Source of the DNA: Streptococcus mitis | GTDB lineage: Bacteria; Bacillota; Bacilli; Lactobacillales; Streptococcaceae | Length of the DNA: 64,000 nt | Direction of reading: 5' to 3' | Assembly (NCBI RefSeq): GCF_946190275.1 | Contig: NZ_CAMHZQ010000012.1 | Coordinates: forward strand, 1 to 64,000 | Notes under the pieces: model-generated | The model's input: only the letters and a program-made list of their open reading frames with translations | What the model was told of the DNA's origin: nothing | Databases searched by the model: none | In this document: piece after piece, positions 58,669 to 64,000 of the stretch | How positions within the stretch are numbered: the first letter of the stretch is position 1 | Layout of the letters: each line of letters opens with the position of its first letter | Position numbers and translations under genes: made by a program

Positions 58669-61600
58669 ATGGCAAGCGGTACGCCGTTAGGTCAGATGTA
58701 TATCGAGCTAGGGCTGGACGTGTCGAAGTTCAGTCCTACTCTAAATGGTGCCAAAAACGCTGTAAAGTACTTTCAAAACAATGTCCGTTCTTTGGATAGT
58801 ACTTTAAAGGGGAATGAAAAAAATGCTAGCTTACTTCAAGCGAAATACAATACTTTAGGACAAGCCATTGATTCACAACGTAAAGTTTTGGATGAGATGA
58901 AGAAAAGTTTTGACAAACTTGAACCTGGAACAGCTAAGTTTGACAAGGCTGCTGCTGATATTGAGCGTGAGAATGCCAAGTTAGCTGCAATGGAAGGTCA
59001 GCTACGTGGTGTTGAAAAAGCTTTGCAAGATGTAGGGCATGAGAATAGTTGGTCTGGTAAGATGGATGCCTTGAGCGAAAAATTTGCTAAAGGTGGGGAA
59101 AAATTGCGAGCTATGGGCGATGCAATGAAGCCTGTATCTGCTGCTTTATTAGCTGGTTTTACGCTTTCTACTAAGAAGGCGATTGACTTTGAAAGCCAGA
59201 TGAACACAACCAAATCTCTGTTAGCAGATACGATTCCCAACGCAAATGAGTTGAGCGCAACCACTGAAAAATTGGGGGAGAGTTCAAAAAATTGGGCGAA
59301 GCAGTATGGGATTTCTACTGCATCTATCAATGAAGGGATGCAAGAAATCATCAAGAAAGGTTTTGATGCTAATCAGACAATCGAAGCCATGCCTGCTATC
59401 CTAGATGCTGCTAAGGCATCTGGTGAGGACTTCAATACGGTGATGAACGCCACTACGAATATTTTGCAACAATTTGGACTATCTACTCAGGATACAGAAC
59501 GAGTAACCAATAGTTTAACCTTTGTAGCCAATAAAACGGCCGCTGGTTTTGCTGATATGGGGGCTGCAATGGAGTATGTAGGACCTGTTGCTAAAAACGT
59601 GGGTATGGACTTGGAGGAGACCGCCGCTACTGTTGGTCTTTTGTCCAACAACGGTATCGCTGGTGAAAAGGCTGGTACGGCTCTTCGTGGAGCTTTGACA
59701 AGGCTTTTGAAACCATCCGAGCAAAACGCTGAGGCAATGAAAAAACTAGGTTTTTCTGCAGAAGAATTTCGTAGTGGGGCAATTAAGCTACCTGATATTT
59801 TGGATCGTATCAAAAAGAATACGGAAGGAATGACAGATGCTCAGAAATCGGCCTTGATTGCTACAGCCTTTGGTACAGAAGCTCAGACAGCGATGAATAT
59901 CTTGGTTGACCAAGGTGGAGATGCGTTGCGTAATCTCGCTAACGAAACCAAGGGGGCGACGACTTATACAAAGGATTTAGCAAATGAGTTATCTAAGTCT
60001 TCTAAAAACGGAGTGGAACGTTTTAAATCTAGTTTGGAAGTTTTACAGATTAACATTGGTCAGAAATTATTACCATTACTAACTCCTGTGATTGATAAGG
60101 TGAACCAATTTATCGACTGGTTAAGTAAGGCCCCTCCAGCCGTTCAGAGCTTGGCGGTTGGTATTGGTGGTTTTTTGGCTCTAGGATATCCTTTATTGAA
60201 CTTTCTAGGCAATGGAGCGACGGCTCTTAGTATTTTGATAAAACATGCCGGTAAATTAGGAGGACTTTTAAAAGGGGGGCTCGGTCTTGCTAAGGTAGGA
60301 AGTGAAGCTACTGTTTTAGCGGAAGGAGCTGGTGCTGCTGCATCTAGTTCTGGTCTCTTGTCTGGAGCTATTGGGGCTTTGACAAATCCGATTGGTTTGC
60401 TTGTGGGTGGTACTGCTTTACTAGCTGGAGGATTGGTCTATCTAGGACATAAGAAAGACGAGGCGCGCATTAAGGCGGAGGAATTTGGTTCAACCTTAGA
60501 TGATGTCCAACGTGGAGAACTACGAACGTTCCAAAAAACTGTAGATGATACCAGCACAGCAGTAGCCAACTTTGGAACCCACGCTGGCGATGCTGAAAAA
60601 GTTTCTGAAGCTTTTAGAAAACTTCATGAAGAAGTAGCTACAGGTGCTGAAAAAGCTAGTCAGAGAATGGAAGAACTGGCTAAAAAGTGGGGTATTAGCG
60701 ATGAAGAAATCGCTAAAATGAAAGCAAGAAATGACCAAGTTGTTTCAAATACCGATTCAATGGCTAATCAGGTCAGTGAAATTTACAAACGTCACAATGG
60801 CGACGCTAGCAAGTTTTCTCAAGAAGAAAAAGAAATCATCTTGAATAATCAAAGAGAGATGATAAAAGCTAGAATCGAAATGATGGAATTATCTGGCGAA
60901 CAACAAAAGGCTGCACTTCAGGCTCTGAATGGAGAGATTGGTAGTTTAAATGAAACGCAATTAAAGCACACAAGAGATGTTTTGAAGAAGGCTCTGGATG
61001 AAGAAAATCAGTTATATAAAACATCAAAAGATGAACTGAAACAGATGCTTGAAGGTAAACTCATTGATCGAGAGACTTATAACAAAAAACTGCAAACTCT
61101 TGAAACGGAACATACCCAAACCATGGAAGCTTTGGGTACTAAGTATTACCAGGTTATGCAAAATCTTGACGCTAAGGTAAAAGCTCGTACTGGGCAAAGC
61201 TGGAACTACTGGGAAGAAGCTAAGAGGGTTCTGGAAGAATATGGCTTGTCTTATGAAGTGATTGGCCAAAAAGCTGCAGAAGCTTCTCAAAAAGTGGGAG
61301 AGTCAAACAGTATTCTTGCTAAATATACTAGTGATATGAGCAAGGAAACGAGAGAAGCAAACGACGCTTGGTCTTTGTTGGTTGGGAATATCAATGAGAA
61401 TGGGAACTTTGAGATTAAATCCAATGTAAAAGAAGTAATTGGGGAAGCGACTCAATCTGCTGAAGGTTGGGAGCAATTGCAATTTATTGTTAAAAATGCG
61501 AATATCAACTCAAATGCTCGGGTAACGATTGCTGAAGCTCTTGTTGAGTCTGGTAAGTGGTCAACAATGACACTGGAAGAAAAACAGTTAATTGTCCAAA

Positions 61601-62784
61601 ATCAAGCAGGCTTGCAAGCTATCTTTGATAGTGAAAACCATCTTAGAATCTGGAACAGTATGCCTGTGGAAGTCAAGCAACTGCTTTTGGAAAATACAGA
61701 TGTGATGAATAAGGCTGAGGAGGCTTCCAAAGCTCTCTATAACTACGATGCTTTGACTCCTAAGCAGAAAGAGTTGCTGGCTACGGATGAGAATTTCAGA
61801 AAAGCTGTTGCTCGTTCGACTGACACGCTAACGACTTGGAATGCAACTACTCCATTTACAAAAGATTTGAAACTAGATCCTACAAATGTTTTGAGCAATG
61901 GGCAATTGTCAATAGATAAAATTATGGCTTGGAATCTATCTAATCCAGAGAATAAGTCATTAAATGCTACTGACAATACTAGTGAAGCAGTTGCTAGTGC
62001 AAAAGCAAGTGTAAACTCTCCGAAACAAGAAGCTCCTATCAATTTGTTTGCGACCGATCAGACTGGTGGCGTAAGAAACGAAACGAGCAATGCTATCAAC
62101 GCGATTAAGCAATATAATCCAGTGGATATCCTTGCCAAGAATAGCACTTCTAGTACTGTTAGTGAGGTCAAAAGTGGCGTTAATAGTATTCAAGACAAAA
62201 CGGTTACAATCAACGCTCAAGATAATGCCTCTGGAGTTCTTGCAGGCATTAGGAGTTGGATTACTAGGGTAACTGGTGATTTCTTTACGAATGTTTTTGC
62301 TAGTCGGCATGCTCAGGGTACCAACTACCATCCTGGTGGTCTCGCTATGGTCAATGACCAACGCAATAGTACTTACAAGGAATTAGTCACTCTTCCAGAT
62401 GGTAGGAGCTTCATTCCTGAAGGTAGAGATGTCTTGCTTCCTCTTCCTAAAGGAGCTAAAGTTTTACGAGCAGATAAGACGAAACGCTTGATGCGTGAGA
62501 TGGGTGTTCCTAAATATGCTGCAGGAGTTGGCATTCCGAGTGATGCTAAATTCCTTCGTGAGATGGAAGAAGCACAAGCTAAAATAGTGGTGCAAGCCCA
62601 AGGAGATATAAACAGTAAAGACAGCGATAAAGTCGTGTCTGAGATAGCGATTCTGAGAGCAAGTATGGAGAAGATCCTTACTGCTATCCTTGAAAAGCCG
62701 TCAGATACTTACCTGGACGCTGATAAAATTTCAATGAGCGTCTACCAACGTCAAGGTGCAATTTACGCTAGGGAGGGAATTTAA
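58669..62784 (+). CDS. Tail tape measure protein
   Basis: 1371 residues. An N-terminal coiled coil (about 20-150) is followed by the TP901-type core (about 150-450, FESQMNTTKSLLADTI and SKNWAKQYGIS). Hydrophobic segments lie near 490-525 and 560-595, then a long helical region and a Gly/Asn-rich stretch. A C-terminal segment has DGRSFIPEGRDVLLPLPKGAKVLRADKT. Its length sets the tail length. GAAGGAGAAC precedes the ATG. Confidence 0.95.
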   Translation: MASGTPLGQMYIELGLDVSKFSPTLNGAKNAVKYFQNNVRSLDSTLKGNEKNASLLQAKYNTLGQAIDSQRKVLDEMKKSFDKLEPGTAKFDKAAADIERENAKLAAMEGQLRGVEKALQDVGHENSWSGKMDALSEKFAKGGEKLRAMGDAMKPVSAALLAGFTLSTKKAIDFESQMNTTKSLLADTIPNANELSATTEKLGESSKNWAKQYGISTASINEGMQEIIKKGFDANQTIEAMPAILDAAKASGEDFNTVMNATTNILQQFGLSTQDTERVTNSLTFVANKTAAGFADMGAAMEYVGPVAKNVGMDLEETAATVGLLSNNGIAGEKAGTALRGALTRLLKPSEQNAEAMKKLGFSAEEFRSGAIKLPDILDRIKKNTEGMTDAQKSALIATAFGTEAQTAMNILVDQGGDALRNLANETKGATTYTKDLANELSKSSKNGVERFKSSLEVLQINIGQKLLPLLTPVIDKVNQFIDWLSKAPPAVQSLAVGIGGFLALGYPLLNFLGNGATALSILIKHAGKLGGLLKGGLGLAKVGSEATVLAEGAGAAASSSGLLSGAIGALTNPIGLLVGGTALLAGGLVYLGHKKDEARIKAEEFGSTLDDVQRGELRTFQKTVDDTSTAVANFGTHAGDAEKVSEAFRKLHEEVATGAEKASQRMEELAKKWGISDEEIAKMKARNDQVVSNTDSMANQVSEIYKRHNGDASKFSQEEKEIILNNQREMIKARIEMMELSGEQQKAALQALNGEIGSLNETQLKHTRDVLKKALDEENQLYKTSKDELKQMLEGKLIDRETYNKKLQTLETEHTQTMEALGTKYYQVMQNLDAKVKARTGQSWNYWEEAKRVLEEYGLSYEVIGQKAAEASQKVGESNSILAKYTSDMSKETREANDAWSLLVGNINENGNFEIKSNVKEVIGEATQSAEGWEQLQFIVKNANINSNARVTIAEALVESGKWSTMTLEEKQLIVQNQAGLQAIFDSENHLRIWNSMPVEVKQLLLENTDVMNKAEEASKALYNYDALTPKQKELLATDENFRKAVARSTDTLTTWNATTPFTKDLKLDPTNVLSNGQLSIDKIMAWNLSNPENKSLNATDNTSEAVASAKASVNSPKQEAPINLFATDQTGGVRNETSNAINAIKQYNPVDILAKNSTSSTVSEVKSGVNSIQDKTVTINAQDNASGVLAGIRSWITRVTGDFFTNVFASRHAQGTNYHPGGLAMVNDQRNSTYKELVTLPDGRSFIPEGRDVLLPLPKGAKVLRADKTKRLMREMGVPKYAAGVGIPSDAKFLREMEEAQAKIVVQAQGDINSKDSDKVVSEIAILRASMEKILTAILEKPSDTYLDADKISMSVYQRQGAIYAREGI

Positions 62785-63482
62785 TGTTTTATATGATCAT
62801 CAATGGTTTTAACACATCAACTATCCCTCACTGCGTAGTGACGGATTTTGGTCAGGCGGAGGCAGCTAAACCTAGGGTGGCTGAAGATGCTACCCTCTAC
62901 GGAGCTAACGGAAGTTATCGGGTGCTAGATGGGGGCTATGAGAGTTATGAACGGACTTTTTCGTTCTACATTCCTAAGTTACTGGATGTTTCTACTATCG
63001 TGGAGAAATTTCAACCTAAGGGCAATGTGCTAGAGTTTAGCTACCAGTTGGGGTCTGTCTTTTATGCGGATTTTATCGGTGCAACCTATAGCCCTCATGG
63101 GATGCATGCCTGGAAGCTAGAGCTTAAGTTGAACATGCAACCCTTCCGCTATCAGAAAAATGTTGCTCCTCTTATCTTTACCGCAAGCGGTAATGTCAAC
63201 AATCCAGGCTCTGTCTATAGCGAGCCTGTGATTGAGATTGAGGGGGACGGAGATATTTCTTTGACTATCGGACGGACAACTATGCACTTGACCATTAGAC
63301 GAAAAGTGACCATTGATTGTAGACATAAGAAACAAAATATCTACAACGCAGATGGTGCGGTTCAAAATACGCTACGAAAACGAGGAGGATTCTTTGAGTT
63401 GGCAGTCGGGAATAACGGTCTGGTCTTCACTGGCGCGGTTCGTAAGGTCACAGTTCGGCCGAATTGGAGGTACATCTTATGA
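62784..63482 (+). CDS. Distal tail protein (Dit)
   Basis: 232 residues directly after the tape measure (TAATG). The N-terminal siphovirus tail domain is GGYESYERTFSFYIPKL, then KLNMQPFRYQKNVAPLIF. It forms the hub joining tail tube to baseplate. ATGA overlap with the next gene. Confidence 0.92.
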   Translation: MFYMIINGFNTSTIPHCVVTDFGQAEAAKPRVAEDATLYGANGSYRVLDGGYESYERTFSFYIPKLLDVSTIVEKFQPKGNVLEFSYQLGSVFYADFIGATYSPHGMHAWKLELKLNMQPFRYQKNVAPLIFTASGNVNNPGSVYSEPVIEIEGDGDISLTIGRTTMHLTIRRKVTIDCRHKKQNIYNADGAVQNTLRKRGGFFELAVGNNGLVFTGAVRKVTVRPNWRYIL

Positions 63483-64000
63483 TTTATCTTACTGAGGGCA
63501 ATACGCCTTTAAACGAGGCCTACAATGACGAAATCGTCCAGGAACGGAACAATACCTATCAACTGACCTTTCGTTTTCCTACATCGGATCCCAAGTGGGA
63601 ATTGCTTAAAGAGGAAACCTTTTTGACAGCTGATGACCTACATGGTGAGCAGGATTTTTATATTTTTGAGGTTGAAAAGCAACAAGGATATATTCAAGTC
63701 TATGCCAATCAGGTTATCAGTCTGTTAAATAACTACATCGTCAGCTCTATCGATGTGGATCGTGTCAGTGGGACGAGGGCATTGAGCGCATTGGCTGGTA
63801 GTATTACCAGAACCAATCCCTTTTCTTTTTTCTCGGATATTGACGACAGGCATACGCTCAACATCAAGGACAAGAATGCTATGGAGGTCTTAGCGAAAGA
63901 CAAGCATTCTATCCTTGGTCAATGGGGCGGAGATATGGTGCGAAATGGCTATAACTTACGCTTGTTAAAAAATGGCGGTTCAGAGAATGAATCGCTTTTC
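63479..64000 (+). CDS. Tail-associated endopeptidase/minor structural protein, truncated by window edge
   Basis: The first 174 codons only. MIYLTEGNTPLNEAYNDEIV, then VYANQVISLLNNYIVSSIDVDRVSGTRALSAL, is the N-terminal hub domain of prophage tail endopeptidase (Tal-like) proteins. The catalytic part and receptor-binding regions lie beyond 64000. Confidence 0.88.
   Translation, partial: MIYLTEGNTPLNEAYNDEIVQERNNTYQLTFRFPTSDPKWELLKEETFLTADDLHGEQDFYIFEVEKQQGYIQVYANQVISLLNNYIVSSIDVDRVSGTRALSALAGSITRTNPFSFFSDIDDRHTLNIKDKNAMEVLAKDKHSILGQWGGDMVRNGYNLRLLKNGGSENESLF

Larger units (their letters stand above)
30800..64000. mobile_element. HK97-type siphophage prophage (left 33 kb)
   Basis: Continuous phage gene order: integrase, lysogeny module, replication, late regulator, packaging, head, connector, tail. 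Genes overlap or nearly touch, as in temperate streptococcal siphophages. Apart from the minus-strand lysogeny arm and three minus-strand early genes, everything runs rightward. All structural genes seen are intact, so the prophage may be inducible. Tail fibre, holin, lysin and attR lie beyond 64000. Confidence 0.95.

Overview
The window is a stretch of a Mitis-group Streptococcus chromosome, most likely Streptococcus pneumoniae or a very close relative. The evidence is pneumococcal gene order (pgdA, aldo/keto reductase, glyQ, glyS, nox, pdxS/pdxT, trxB, def), two intact BOX repeats, and a tmRNA whose tag reads AKNNTSYALAA. About 30.8 kb of chromosome is followed by a prophage that begins at the 3' end of the tmRNA gene and runs off the right edge at base 64000.

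Bases 1-11.9 kb (core). pgdA and an aldo/keto reductase come first. A glycine T-box follows, leading into an unrecognised HELAH-type metalloprotease-like gene and then glyQ and glyS. The glyQ start region is preceded by a duplicated copy of its own 5' end, and the glyQ-glyS spacer is a nested inverted-repeat structure. A minus-strand operon encodes ApbE and two flavin reductases. The larger reductase ends in a tail with two copies of a flavinylation-type motif, so ApbE probably attaches FMN to it. nox lies divergently beside it.

Bases 11.9-18.5 kb (accessory island). Two direct-orientation IS200-like copies bracket a decayed lacticin-481-type lantibiotic locus. It keeps the sensor kinase and response regulator, a lantibiotic leader peptide fused by deletion to the last ~65 codons of an exporter ATPase, and a complete three-gene LanFEG-type immunity transporter. 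This looks like a strain that lost production but kept regulated immunity.

Bases 18.5-30.8 kb (core). pdxST, hemolysin III-like, DUF1836, GNAT, ogt, arsC/Spx-like, a polar amino-acid ABC transporter, trxB, a TrmH-type methyltransferase, def, a CapA-like protein, a HAD phosphatase, an SGNH hydrolase and ssrA. pgdA and the TrmH-type gene have promoters placed so that transcription should start at, or within a base of, the start codon (leaderless mRNAs).

Bases 30.8-64 kb (prophage). A siphophage of HK97 type. The lysogeny arm on the minus strand holds the integrase, a candidate small RNA, an AbiF/Abi_2 HEPN gene with its own candidate ncRNA, and a CI/LexA-like repressor. Operators of the GTTTAAC type face a small early region. 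The early region holds antirepressors interleaved with minus-strand DUF2513 genes, a ParB-like protein, a DnaD-type replisome organizer and SSB. It also holds a miniature type I modification pair (short HsdM plus half-size HsdS), a MazG-like protein and a prohibitin-like SPFH protein. A sigma-like late regulator, a short second tyrosine recombinase and an HNH gene lead into terminase, portal, ClpP-like protease, capsid, connectors and tail tube. The tail chaperone uses a -1 frameshift at CCCAAAG. A self-contained promoter-gene-terminator 'moron' sits just before the tape measure. Dit and a truncated tail endopeptidase end the window. Lysis genes and attR lie beyond it.
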